Part shown: in pieces, positions 15,526-23,725 of the stretch
Layout of the letters: each line of letters opens with the position of its first letter
How positions within the stretch are numbered: the stretch's first letter is position 1
Assembly: GCA_964444135.1 (NCBI GenBank)
Contig: CAYUFX010000006.1
Span: 28,843-92,842, forward strand
From: NIOZ-UU13 sp964444135
GTDB taxonomy: Bacteria > Planctomycetota > Phycisphaerae > Sedimentisphaerales > Anaerobacaceae
Direction of reading: 5' to 3'
Length of the DNA stretch: 64,000 nt
Notes under the pieces: generated by a model
What the model saw: only the letters and a program-made list of their open reading frames with translations
What the model was told of the DNA's origin: nothing
Database searches by the model: none
Made by a program: the position numbers and the translations under genes

Positions 15526-15774
15526 ATGCAAAACAAACCCAATTTCCAGGATGCCCAAATGAATGTAAGTATCTTATCGAAAATAGCTTATGAAAATAAA
15601 TCCAATTGGACAATTGGTGAAAACAAACCCAATCAAACCCAATTTCAAAATACTACCCCAAAGGAACGGGAAGAAAAAAAGCCCCTTGGGAAGCTGCTGA
15701 AAAAGCAATTTTATTTTTTTTATGTCGCAAAACCGGCTAATGCCGCACTATATAGCGAGAACACGGATAATTAA
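15526..15774 (+). repeat. 'NKPN' planctomycete-type repeat read as an 82-codon frame
   Basis: The frame reads MQNKPNFQDAQMNVS, then YENKSNWTIGENKPNQTQ. I recall many near-identical short 'hypothetical proteins' with NKPN and MNVS words in Phycisphaerae metagenome bins, which suggests a dispersed nucleotide repeat built on AACAAACCCAAT rather than a real gene. Two AACAAACCCAAT copies are visible (15534-15545 and 15621-15640). It lies 21 bases before the second ECF sigma gene. Confidence 0.55.
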
Positions 15775-15794
15775 GAATTTATTGAGGTGCTGAT

Positions 15795-16343
15795 ATGTCT
15801 GAGACTGATACATACTATATTGAGCGTTGTTTGGATGGCCATCCGGATGATTATCGTTATATAGTTCGGCGCTATCAGGCGGTTTTGCTTGCCCATCTGG
15901 CCGGGAGATTAGGCAACAAGGACAAGGCCGAAGAAGCCGCCCAGGAATCTCTCGTGCGGGCCTACTTCAATATGAACAAACTAAAAAGGCCTGGTTCGTT
16001 CTATTCCTGGCTGCTCGGTATCGCCGACCGCGTGGCAAAAGAACACCAAAGGAAAGAGCAGCTCCATCGCCAGCGGGAAGTTATCCGTTCGTTCTCTGCC
16101 GAAGCTGCCGGCCCGGAATTATCTCAGGATTACGGGCTTGAAGCAGCAATCGCCGAGCTGCCTGAAGGCTACAGGCAAGTTGTTCTGCTGCGGTATTACG
16201 GCGACCGCTCATGTAGTCAGGTAGCTGAGCAGCTCGATATGCCGTTGGGTACGGTTACAAAAACACTATCGCGGGCCTATGCCATGCTGCGTAAGTCGTT
16301 ACAGCAGCAAAGCGAAACAGAAATTTATGAGGTGCAAAAATGA
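15795..16343 (+). CDS. ECF-type RNA polymerase sigma factor (cassette 2)
   Basis: 182 residues. Region 2 covers about 10-90 (GHPDDYRYIVRRYQAVLLAHLAGRLGNKDKAEEAAQESLVRAY, FYSWLLGIADRVAKEHQRKEQ) and region 4 about 120-175 (AIAELPEGYRQVVLLRYYGDRSCSQVAEQLDMPLGTVTKTLSRAYAMLRKSL). TGAGGTG precedes the ATG. Its TGA overlaps the next ATG (16340-16343), so the sigma factor and its zinc-containing partner are translationally coupled. It is only distantly similar to the sigma factors of cassettes 1 and 3, whereas the partners share their extracytoplasmic domain closely. Confidence 0.92.
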   Translation: MSETDTYYIERCLDGHPDDYRYIVRRYQAVLLAHLAGRLGNKDKAEEAAQESLVRAYFNMNKLKRPGSFYSWLLGIADRVAKEHQRKEQLHRQREVIRSFSAEAAGPELSQDYGLEAAIAELPEGYRQVVLLRYYGDRSCSQVAEQLDMPLGTVTKTLSRAYAMLRKSLQQQSETEIYEVQK

Positions 16344-17626
16344 ACTGTGCGGAATGTAAAGAAATTTTGGTTGCTTATCTTGAAGGACTGTTAGCCGAAG
16401 ACCAAAAACAAGCAGTCGCAGAACACCTGAAGGATTGCCGCTCTTGCCAGGCCGAAGTAAAGCAGCTTACAAGCCTTCAAGAGCGCTTAGTCAGCAATGG
16501 CAGGGTAGTGGCCCAAAGTGACCTTGAAAATAATGTTATGAACCAGATTGTTCGAGAACAAAATGTAAGGCTCAAAGCAGCCGCCAAAGTCAGCAAAAAC
16601 CTTCAATTAAGGAGAATAATTATGAAAAGTCCATTTCTAAAAATAGCCGCTGCGGCGGTGATAATCATTGCGGTGCTGATAGGTATAAATCCATTTGAAA
16701 GCACTATAACATTTGCCCAGGTTGTCGAACCGATTCTGAAGGCCAGGACTATGATTTTCGACTTCATTGTAGGCGACGAAGAAACAAGCCCCGTCATAAA
16801 TGAGACATTTGTGGGTCAACGAATCAGAAGGACCATCTCAAACATGCCGGGATTGACGATGTTTATTGACCCAGAGAATTCAAAAATGCTTGTCCTCAAT
16901 GACGAAGATAAATCAGCATCTTATGTTGATATACAAGGCCCGCTCCAGGAAAGAACAAAAAGCTACGTAGGAGCTATGCGAAAGATCATTACTGAACTGC
17001 AAGATAATTACCAGGAGCTTGGCGAGCAGGAACTCGACGGACAAAAAGTTGTCGGTTTTGTAATCAAAGGTCCTAACGAAGAAGTGAAAATTTGGGCCGA
17101 CCCTAAAACAGCTCATCCCATACGGATGGAGCTTAGTATAGGACAGCTCTTTGTAATTATGAAGAATTTCCAGCTTGACCCTCCGATAGATGACTCTTTG
17201 GTTAGCATGGATGTGCCCAGCGGATATACTTTAGAGCAAACCGATTCTGATCTGTCGGGCGCTACCGAACAGGACTTTATCGAGAGCCTGCGCATTTGGG
17301 CAAAGGTCATAAGGGATGGTACGTTTCCTGAAGCGATTGGCACTGAAAATGTCATGAAAAAAGTGCCTTTGCTCGGACAAAAGATGATGGCTTTGAATCT
17401 TACTAAAGAAGAGGCCTCACAGATAGGAATGAATTTCGGAAAAGGAATGCTGTTCCATCAAATCTTAGAGACCGATGGCGAGTGGCACTACGCCGGTGCA
17501 GGCGTAAAGCTCGGCGATGCGAGCAAGCCAATATTCTGGTATAAGCTGAAAGGCTCGGAAACCTGGCGTGTTATTTACGGCGATTTGAGCGTTAAGGACG
17601 TAGCACCGGAGAACCTGCCAAAGTAA
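16340..17626 (+). CDS. Anti-sigma factor with ZAS zinc finger and LolA-like extracytoplasmic domain (cassette 2)
   Basis: 428 residues. A zinc-binding anti-sigma domain is clear: Cys3, Cys6 and His29-x3-Cys33-x2-Cys36. A linker follows, then the membrane helix at residues 95-117 (MKSPFLKIAAAAVIIIAVLIG) and about 310 extracytoplasmic residues paralogous to the partners in cassettes 1 and 3 (AGAGVKLGDASKPIFWYKLK, YGDLSVKDVAPENLPK). It should bind and silence the coupled ECF factor and release it on an envelope or redox signal (inference from the ZAS family). Internal GGAG-N7-ATG at 16622 would give a form without the zinc domain. A strong terminator follows. Confidence 0.88.
   Translation: MNCAECKEILVAYLEGLLAEDQKQAVAEHLKDCRSCQAEVKQLTSLQERLVSNGRVVAQSDLENNVMNQIVREQNVRLKAAAKVSKNLQLRRIIMKSPFLKIAAAAVIIIAVLIGINPFESTITFAQVVEPILKARTMIFDFIVGDEETSPVINETFVGQRIRRTISNMPGLTMFIDPENSKMLVLNDEDKSASYVDIQGPLQERTKSYVGAMRKIITELQDNYQELGEQELDGQKVVGFVIKGPNEEVKIWADPKTAHPIRMELSIGQLFVIMKNFQLDPPIDDSLVSMDVPSGYTLEQTDSDLSGATEQDFIESLRIWAKVIRDGTFPEAIGTENVMKKVPLLGQKMMALNLTKEEASQIGMNFGKGMLFHQILETDGEWHYAGAGVKLGDASKPIFWYKLKGSETWRVIYGDLSVKDVAPENLPK
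16609..16624 (+). promoter_or_regulatory. Internal ribosome-binding site and ATG, cassette 2
   Basis: AAGGAG at 16609-16614, seven-base spacer and in-frame ATG 16622-16624 in front of the membrane helix, matching the geometry in cassettes 1 and 3. Confidence 0.55.
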
Positions 17627-17653
17627 ATATATCGACCGGAATTGGTATCTACA

Positions 17654-17697
17654 AAAAAGGCCGGCCCCTGCTGGCAGCAAGCGGGGGTCGGCCTTTT
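17654..17697 (+). terminator. Rho-independent terminator of cassette 2
   Basis: AAAAGGCCGGCCCC pairs with GGGGGTCGGCCTTTT across a 14-base loop. Located 28 bases after the regulator stop. Confidence 0.88.
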
Positions 17698-17758
17698 GTA
17701 AGGCTCTTTTTGAAGACGAATTCGTAATGATTATTTAAGTTTTTTGGAGAACTGAACC

Positions 17759-18727
17759 ATGAAAAGTAACACAATGCCAATGTTCTTGAGTTTGATGATG
17801 GTATGCGGTATTGGGCCGGTGCTGACGGCGGAATCGGCCGTTAAAGACGACGCGATTTTGAGGCAAACATTTAAGCTGGGAGGTGAACGCTCACAGCAAA
17901 CACAGTACTTCCTGATGGAATCGAAGGGAATCAACTATGCGCTTGACGGAAAGCGTCTCGGCACGGACGTCTTCCGGCTTCGTTTGAAATGTGTACCCTC
18001 GAAGATAGCCGGTAAGGATGGGGACGAGTACACGTGTGCGAATTTCACGGTGCAACTGGGCGACGAGCCGGAGGTTGAGATCCCTGCATTGAAGAACTGG
18101 ACGTACGTTTTCAAGGTTCCTCCCACGGGTATCGACGAGAAAGGACGGACTTTGGGCATCAATCACGTCCCGTTCGAGAATCTTGTGGATTCGGGAGGCA
18201 AAGCGATACCTCCGGACAAAACGTATCATGTCTACAATGCGTTCATCGACTTTCATTCTTTCTGCATTTTTGCCGAGCGGATTGAAGGTGGTAGGGGTAT
18301 CCAGGACCTGAAAAGCATCGGTCAAAAGATTGTGCACGCGGCGGCATTCAGTGAAGGGCCCGTAAATTTAGGGAGCAGCGTGTCTGAGGGATCGACATTC
18401 AAAAACGGCGAGGTAACGCTGGAGCTTAAGGGCCTCAGCAGGGTGGCCGGGGCGGCGTGTGCAATGGTGGGTTTTGATTCCGGCGAGAGCTCGTTCAAAA
18501 TGACCGTCAAACCTATGCCTGATATGGAGGTCCGGACCGTAGGGAGTTCACACTACAAGGGTGATATTTATATAGACCTTTTGACAAACTGGGTCAAGAA
18601 GGTAACTATGGATGAGCTTGTCGTGGCCGAGTCGACTTTGCCAATGCCGCCGGGAAAGATAAATGCCGTTATAGAACGCAATATCGTAATTCGAAATGTC
18701 AGTGCGGAGGAATTTGCACGCCGATAA
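17759..18727 (+). CDS. Secreted protein of unknown function
   Basis: 322 residues with a signal peptide (MKSNTMPMFLSLMMVCGIGPVLTA, cleavage likely after Ala24). I recognise no domain. The mature part looks beta-rich, with ordinary charged composition and few Cys. GGAGA lies nine bases before the ATG. It stands alone between the terminator of cassette 2 and sigma cassette 3 on the same strand. No catalytic motif was seen. Confidence 0.75.
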   Translation: MKSNTMPMFLSLMMVCGIGPVLTAESAVKDDAILRQTFKLGGERSQQTQYFLMESKGINYALDGKRLGTDVFRLRLKCVPSKIAGKDGDEYTCANFTVQLGDEPEVEIPALKNWTYVFKVPPTGIDEKGRTLGINHVPFENLVDSGGKAIPPDKTYHVYNAFIDFHSFCIFAERIEGGRGIQDLKSIGQKIVHAAAFSEGPVNLGSSVSEGSTFKNGEVTLELKGLSRVAGAACAMVGFDSGESSFKMTVKPMPDMEVRTVGSSHYKGDIYIDLLTNWVKKVTMDELVVAESTLPMPPGKINAVIERNIVIRNVSAEEFARR

Positions 18728-18891
18728 CCTCGTTTAGTGTAAGCACGGCGGATTCTGTATTTAGGCCAAATCAGACAATTTAGGCTGAAAAAATCTACCA
18801 GAAAAAATAATTTTGTTTAGAGCAAAATATATCCATCTACCGTTATATTAGTGACAATCGATTGTTCTGATATCAGGCAAGTGAGTCACAA

Positions 18892-19437
18892 ATGCTCGAA
18901 GACAGATTACTTTTGTGGAGATTTAAGCGAGGCAGCAAAGATGCCTTCCGAGACATCTATGAAAAGTACGTCGGTGATTTGCTAACGTTAGCAGCCAACC
19001 TTTTAGGTGATGAAATTTGCGCCGAGGATGTCGTGCAGGATGTTTTTATCTCGTTCGTAGAGTCCGTAGGAAAGTTTCGTCTAACAGGAAGTCTGAAAGG
19101 CTATTTGACAACCTGTGTCGCCAACCGGGCGCGTGATTACATTCGCAGGAGAAAACGCCGGCAAAGCGCTGTGATCAGTGATGCAGAACAGGTGGTATCA
19201 GATGAAAGAAGCCCGGTTCAGTTGGTGATATGTAGTGAAGAGTTACGGAAACTAAGTCACGCGATGACGGAGCTTCCTTATGAGCAGCGAGAGGCAATAG
19301 TGCTTCGTTTGCACGGCGAGATGAGATTCAGACAAATAGCGGAATTGCAGAGTATTTCAATCAAAACGGCCCAAAGCCGGTACCGGTACGGATTGGATAA
19401 ACTGCGGTCGGTCCTGAACGGTGAGGTAAGAAAATGA
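18892..19437 (+). CDS. ECF-type RNA polymerase sigma factor (cassette 3)
   Basis: 181 residues. Region 2 (about 8-88) shows AFRDIYEKYVGDLLTLAANLLGDEICAEDVVQDVFISF and LKGYLTTCVANRARDYIRRRKRR; region 4 (about 115-175) shows AMTELPYEQREAIVLRLHGEMRFRQIAELQSISIKTAQSRYRYGLDKLR. AAGTGAG precedes the ATG. The stop overlaps the ATG of the membrane partner by four bases (19434-19437). The region upstream (18728-18891) contains no gene. Confidence 0.92.
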   Translation: MLEDRLLLWRFKRGSKDAFRDIYEKYVGDLLTLAANLLGDEICAEDVVQDVFISFVESVGKFRLTGSLKGYLTTCVANRARDYIRRRKRRQSAVISDAEQVVSDERSPVQLVICSEELRKLSHAMTELPYEQREAIVLRLHGEMRFRQIAELQSISIKTAQSRYRYGLDKLRSVLNGEVRK

Positions 19438-20609
19438 GACCAGCAGATAATACGGAAAATCTAATTAAGAAACTTCGTTACAAAGCCAGCGACGAGGCGC
19501 ATGACAGAATCCTTGACAATGTTATGCAGGCGCTGGACGAATCTGAAAAACAAAAAGCGGGTGCAGCCGCACCGAATATATGGAGAACAATTATGAAAAG
19601 TCCTATTACAAAAATAGCCGCCGTCGTGGTAATTGCCGGCGTGCTTATAGGGATGCACTTTGTGGGTCTATCCACAGCAACAGTAACATTTGCCGAAGTT
19701 ATTAAACCCATTCTCAATGCCCAGACTGCGATATTAGACACCATTATCGGTGAAGAGGGGGAGGGACCGGTCATCCACGATATGGTACGTGGTTCACGAA
19801 TTAGACGAACTTTATCGAATATGGAAGGTATCGTTGCCATTATCGATTTGCAAGAGGGAAGGATTCTACAGCTCACCCACGAAAAGAAAGAGGCGGCCTA
19901 TATCGACTTGAAGGATTGGCCGTCGATACCAAACTACATGGAGAGATTGAGAAATGTCATCACCGGATTGCAGGAACATCCTGAATTTGCAGTCGAAAAG
20001 CTTGGCGAGCAGGAGATTGCCGGCCAGAGGTTAATTGGTTTTCGGGCCACGCACCCCAAGGCTGAGATTACAATCTGGGCGGACCCTGAAACAGCGCTGC
20101 CCGTACGAATCGAATCGACAGGGGGACAAATGATACTTATTACCAAGAACCTCAAGTTCGATGTGCCTATGGATGAGTCGCTATTTAGTATGGATGTGCC
20201 CGAGGGATATACACAGCAGCAGGCCGAACTCGATTTGCACGGTGCTACTGAAGAAGACTTTATCGAAGGGCTCCGTATAATGGCTGAAGTGTTCGGAGAT
20301 GGCAATTTCCCTGAAAGTGTCGCGTTAGAAGATTACCTCAAACAAGCTCCTGCCATAATTAAGAAATGCGAAGAGCTGGGACTATCTGAAGAAGAGCAGA
20401 CAGAGCTTGGAATGAAACTGCAGAATTATTTGCTGTTCATCCGGTTCTTCAAGGGCGAGGGCCAGTGGCATTATGCGGGCAAGGGCGTAAAACTCGGCGA
20501 TGCTGATACCGCCATTTTCTGGTATCGGCCGGAAGGCTCAGAGACTTACCGCGTAATTTATGGCGATTTACGTGTCGAGGATGTGTCGCCGGAGAATCTG
20601 CCGAAGTAA
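19434..20609 (+). CDS. Membrane anti-sigma-like regulator with LolA-like extracytoplasmic domain (cassette 3)
   Basis: 391 residues. Residues 1-53 are cytoplasmic (ENLIKKLRYKASDEAHDRIL and LDNVMQALDESEKQK) and differ from both the ZAS domain of cassette 2 and the N-terminus of cassette 1. Residues 54-75 are the membrane helix (MKSPITKIAAVVVIAGVLIG). The rest is the shared extracytoplasmic domain, closest to cassette 2 (VIKPILNAQTAILDTIIGEE, IRRTLSNMEGIVAIID, SLFSMDVPEGYTQQQAELDLHGATEEDFIE). Coupling with the sigma gene suggests anti-sigma action, but that activity of the short N-terminus is inference. Internal GGAG-N7-ATG at 19593. Confidence 0.8.
   Translation: MRPADNTENLIKKLRYKASDEAHDRILDNVMQALDESEKQKAGAAAPNIWRTIMKSPITKIAAVVVIAGVLIGMHFVGLSTATVTFAEVIKPILNAQTAILDTIIGEEGEGPVIHDMVRGSRIRRTLSNMEGIVAIIDLQEGRILQLTHEKKEAAYIDLKDWPSIPNYMERLRNVITGLQEHPEFAVEKLGEQEIAGQRLIGFRATHPKAEITIWADPETALPVRIESTGGQMILITKNLKFDVPMDESLFSMDVPEGYTQQQAELDLHGATEEDFIEGLRIMAEVFGDGNFPESVALEDYLKQAPAIIKKCEELGLSEEEQTELGMKLQNYLLFIRFFKGEGQWHYAGKGVKLGDADTAIFWYRPEGSETYRVIYGDLRVEDVSPENLPK
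19582..19595 (+). promoter_or_regulatory. Internal ribosome-binding site and ATG, cassette 3
   Basis: GGAG at 19582-19585, seven-base spacer, in-frame ATG 19593-19595. The codon before GA changed from AGG (Arg) in cassettes 1 and 2 to TGG (Trp), yet the GGAG string is intact. Confidence 0.55.
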
Positions 20610-20630
20610 ATCTTTATCAAGAAAAGAATA

Positions 20631-20667
20631 CAACAAAAAGCCGGGTTTATTTGCCCGGCTTTTGTTG
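20631..20667. terminator. Bidirectional Rho-independent terminator
   Basis: CAACAAAAAGCCGGG pairs with CCCGGCTTTTGTTG. It lies between cassette 3 (plus) and the convergent sulfatase gene (minus, ending 20704) and can serve both strands. Confidence 0.85.
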
Positions 20668-20703
20668 TGCGCTTATGATAAGATTGCCGAGTCCGTATCC
20701 AGA

Positions 20704-22251
20704 TTAAGGTCTTTCCTTGCCTGGTTTTTGAGGGGTCTTTTTCAGCCCGCCGCCGTAGTAGGGATAGTTATCGAAGATATCGCCCTTACCTAAAACGCGG
20801 GGGTCTTTGGTGGCCTTCAGCTCGGACATCAAAGCAGCGCCTAACTTGCGTTTTATCTTGGTGTACTCAGGCTCACCGGCGACATTATTTAATTGGCTGG
20901 GGTCTTTGCGTAAGTCGTAAAGCTCCTCTGCCGGACGTTTTCCAAAGGCCGGTTCAAATAATCCGGCAATCTGCGGCTCGTCACGGTACTTCAACATATA
21001 AGACTTTGTGGGCGAGGCATCGCAGTCACCGTAACCATAATGTGTGCCGAGAGGACGGGATATTACTATTTCTGTAGGTTGAGCATAGCCTTTGGCGGCG
21101 CCGGCGGGCCAGCGGCCCGGCTTGAAGTTGCGGATGTACAGGAAATCGTGCGTCCGTATCGCCCGCATCGGATAACCGCCCATGCCGGTTTCCTGGCAGG
21201 GCACATGACGTTCCTTACCGGTCAGTACGTGATCACGCCTGCGGTCCACACGACCTGATTTGCCCGAAGTGAGCGCATCTAAAAAACTTCTCGCCGTCAT
21301 ATCCACGGTTGGTTTCAATCCGGCCGCCTCCAGAAACGTCGGCGCCAAATCCGCTAAGCTGATAAAATCCTCGACAACCCGGCCGCCATTGACCGCCGCG
21401 GGCCAGCGACCTGCGAGCGGCACATTCGTCCCCAAATCATAAAGGTTACTCTTGCACCGCGGAAACGGCATCCCGTTGTCACCGGAGATTACTACTAATG
21501 TATTGTCCAGTTCGCCCTTTTCTTCCAGCATCTTCAACAGCTCTCCGACTTCGGTGTCGAAACGCTGTACCTCCCAGTAGTAGTCACAAATATCGGTGCG
21601 GACCTCTTCGCTGTCGGGAAAACACGCAGGTACTTCAACCTCCTCAAGTTTCATACCGCTGTTGATGCCGGATTGCCATTTGTAGCCCCGATGCGGGTCT
21701 GTACTGCCAAACCAAAAACAGAACGGTTTGCCCTTCGGCCGAGCTCTCAAAAACTCCTTGAAGTTTTTGTGCTGTGGCCCAGCGGGATTTCGTGTTCGAC
21801 CGCCCGGCTCATTATAACCGGGACCCCATCCCTTACGGGTGTAACCTACGTGGTAACCGGCCGATTCCAGCAGGTCAGGATATACGTCGAACTTTGCCGG
21901 CAGCGTGCTCCAGAGATTGCCTCCCTCTTCCAGACGCCAGTGCCATTGACCGGTCAGGATTGCTCCACGCGACGGAGTGCATGAGGGCGCTGAGACGAAC
22001 GCATTTTCAAACAACACTCCCTCACGTGCCACCCTGTCGAACGTCGGCGTTTTGACGACCTTGTCCCCGGCGATACTTGCGTGCGGCCAGGACCAGTCGT
22101 CCGCAAGGCAAAAAAGAATATTCGGTTGTTTCTTCGGAATCTCATCTCCAAATAATTCGGAGGTGCTTGTGCATGCTGAAAAAGCCAGCGATGCCACACC
22201 AAGCCCCATAGCCTTCAAGAAATTACGACGCTCATTATTTAGATTAACCAT
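20704..22251 (-). CDS. Sulfatase, formylglycine-dependent (CTPSR type), Tat leader
   Basis: 515 residues. The leader NERRNFLKAMGLGVASLAFSAC ends in a Cys followed by TSTSEL, so it could be a Tat-exported lipoprotein although the lipobox is imperfect. The core has NILFCLADDWSWPHAS and catalytic Cys91 in C-T-P-S-R-G-A-I-L-T-G-Q-W, the full formylglycine consensus. GSTDPHRGY and SGDNGMPFPR match the sulfamidase-like group (compare the 484-residue enzyme at 4629). GGAGG precedes the ATG. It is followed on the upstream side by another sulfatase with a closely similar leader, which suggests tandem use on one substrate. Confidence 0.92.
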   Translation of the reverse strand: MVNLNNERRNFLKAMGLGVASLAFSACTSTSELFGDEIPKKQPNILFCLADDWSWPHASIAGDKVVKTPTFDRVAREGVLFENAFVSAPSCTPSRGAILTGQWHWRLEEGGNLWSTLPAKFDVYPDLLESAGYHVGYTRKGWGPGYNEPGGRTRNPAGPQHKNFKEFLRARPKGKPFCFWFGSTDPHRGYKWQSGINSGMKLEEVEVPACFPDSEEVRTDICDYYWEVQRFDTEVGELLKMLEEKGELDNTLVVISGDNGMPFPRCKSNLYDLGTNVPLAGRWPAAVNGGRVVEDFISLADLAPTFLEAAGLKPTVDMTARSFLDALTSGKSGRVDRRRDHVLTGKERHVPCQETGMGGYPMRAIRTHDFLYIRNFKPGRWPAGAAKGYAQPTEIVISRPLGTHYGYGDCDASPTKSYMLKYRDEPQIAGLFEPAFGKRPAEELYDLRKDPSQLNNVAGEPEYTKIKRKLGAALMSELKATKDPRVLGKGDIFDNYPYYGGGLKKTPQKPGKERP

Positions 22252-22279
22252 ATTCTTTTCCTCCGGTTACTGGAATCAT

Positions 22280-23710
22280 TTATTTGTAATTTAGGATTCT
22301 CTCTTGTCCGGCCGGTAAGCTTGCTCCGACATCAGCCCGCCATTTTGCCAAGCGCTTTTGCAGTTCGGTCACCTTGTTGGGCATCTCCGCCGCTAAGTTG
22401 TGTTCCTCTGCGATGTCATCGGCGAGATTGTAAAGCTCGACCTGGCCTGTATCAAAGAACTCAATGAGTTTGAAGTTGCCCTGCCGAATCGCTCCTGCCG
22501 AGTGTCCGCCAAGGAAATGCGGCTTCTCCAGCGGATAATGCCAATAGAATGTATCGCGCCCAAGCTCAGCTTTCGGGTTCTTAAGCAAAGGCATGATGGA
22601 AACACCGTCAATGTGCTGAGACTGGTCCATCCTGCATCCGGCGAGCTGAAGGAACGTTGGGTAAAAGTCAATATTGCTTGTTGGAGTACTGCACACGCTT
22701 CCCGGTTTCACAACCCCAGGCCGGCGAACAAGCAGAGGCTCGCGGATGCCACCTTCGTAAAGCGTGGACTTGCCGGCCCGCAGTGGCGCGTTGGAAGTTA
22801 CGCGGTCCTCACCGCCATTGTCGCCGGTAAAGATTAGCACGGTGTTGTTGGCCAGAGACAGTTCGTCAAGCTTGTCCATAATCATACCGACGCCTTCGTC
22901 AATGCTCTCAAGCTGCGCAGCCAGATGTGGATTATTCCGTCGGGCCTTGTTTCCTTTACCGGCGCCGGATTTCTTTTCGTATTTGGCAACCAGCTCATCT
23001 TTACCAAACAACCTGGTATGGACGGCATAATGACTCAGGTATAGAAAGAAAGGGCCATCTTTGTGCCGCTCGATAAACTCGACCGCTTCGAGGTTACAGC
23101 GGTCAACCAGATATTCTCTGCCGGGCAAACGTTTCTTGATTTCGCGGTTGAAGTGGTAGGGATGAAAGTAGCTGCCTCCGCCGATGCCGCGATTTTCTGA
23201 GACAATTACCTCATCAAAGCCGTGAAGGTCGGGCCCAATTTCCACCGCACCATGGTTGGCATAACCGGTGAGGTGCCATTTGCCGATGATACTTGTTGTG
23301 TAGCCGGCCCGCCTGAGCATCTCGGCGATGGTGACATAATCAGTCGAAAGGTGTTTGGCATCGTTGGGCCGCAGGTAGTCGGTAATGCCGACCCTTGCCG
23401 GATATTGCCCCGTCATCAGTGCCGCCCGGTACGGCGAACAAACCGGGGCCGCTGCGTAAGCTTCGGTAAACCTCATACCCTCGCTTGCCAGTTTATCGAG
23501 ATTGGGTGTTTCGTTGAACTTATTGCCGTAGCACCCCAGCTCCGCCCAGCCTAAGTCATCAGCTAAAATGAAAATGATGTTGGGCGTGTCCTCAGATGCC
23601 TTGCCGGTGATTAGCTCGGAGATACTCGTACAGCTCTGTGTCGCCAGTGTGGTCGCGCCCAGGCCCATAGTCTTTAGAAAGTGACGACGCGTGTAATTCA
23701 ATATGCTCAT
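22280..23710 (-). CDS. Sulfatase with variant C-S-P-Y-R active-site motif
   Basis: 476 residues. The leader (YTRRHFLKTMGLGATTLATQSC then TSISEL) parallels that of the neighbouring sulfatase. Metal ligands are in NIIFILADDLGWAELGCYG. The catalytic Cys91 is followed by S-P-Y-R, with Tyr94 where Ser or Thr normally stands; the rest (AALMTGQYPARVGI, GKWHLTG, TGDNGGED) is canonical. Formylglycine-generating enzyme tolerates C-x-P-x-R, so the protein may still mature. It should remove sulfate from an exported-glycan substrate. Twenty-eight bases separate it from the next gene, and its own ribosome-binding site is weak. Confidence 0.9.
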   Translation of the reverse strand: MSILNYTRRHFLKTMGLGATTLATQSCTSISELITGKASEDTPNIIFILADDLGWAELGCYGNKFNETPNLDKLASEGMRFTEAYAAAPVCSPYRAALMTGQYPARVGITDYLRPNDAKHLSTDYVTIAEMLRRAGYTTSIIGKWHLTGYANHGAVEIGPDLHGFDEVIVSENRGIGGGSYFHPYHFNREIKKRLPGREYLVDRCNLEAVEFIERHKDGPFFLYLSHYAVHTRLFGKDELVAKYEKKSGAGKGNKARRNNPHLAAQLESIDEGVGMIMDKLDELSLANNTVLIFTGDNGGEDRVTSNAPLRAGKSTLYEGGIREPLLVRRPGVVKPGSVCSTPTSNIDFYPTFLQLAGCRMDQSQHIDGVSIMPLLKNPKAELGRDTFYWHYPLEKPHFLGGHSAGAIRQGNFKLIEFFDTGQVELYNLADDIAEEHNLAAEMPNKVTELQKRLAKWRADVGASLPAGQERILNYK

Positions 23711-23725
23711 GTTTGTTTACGGTTT

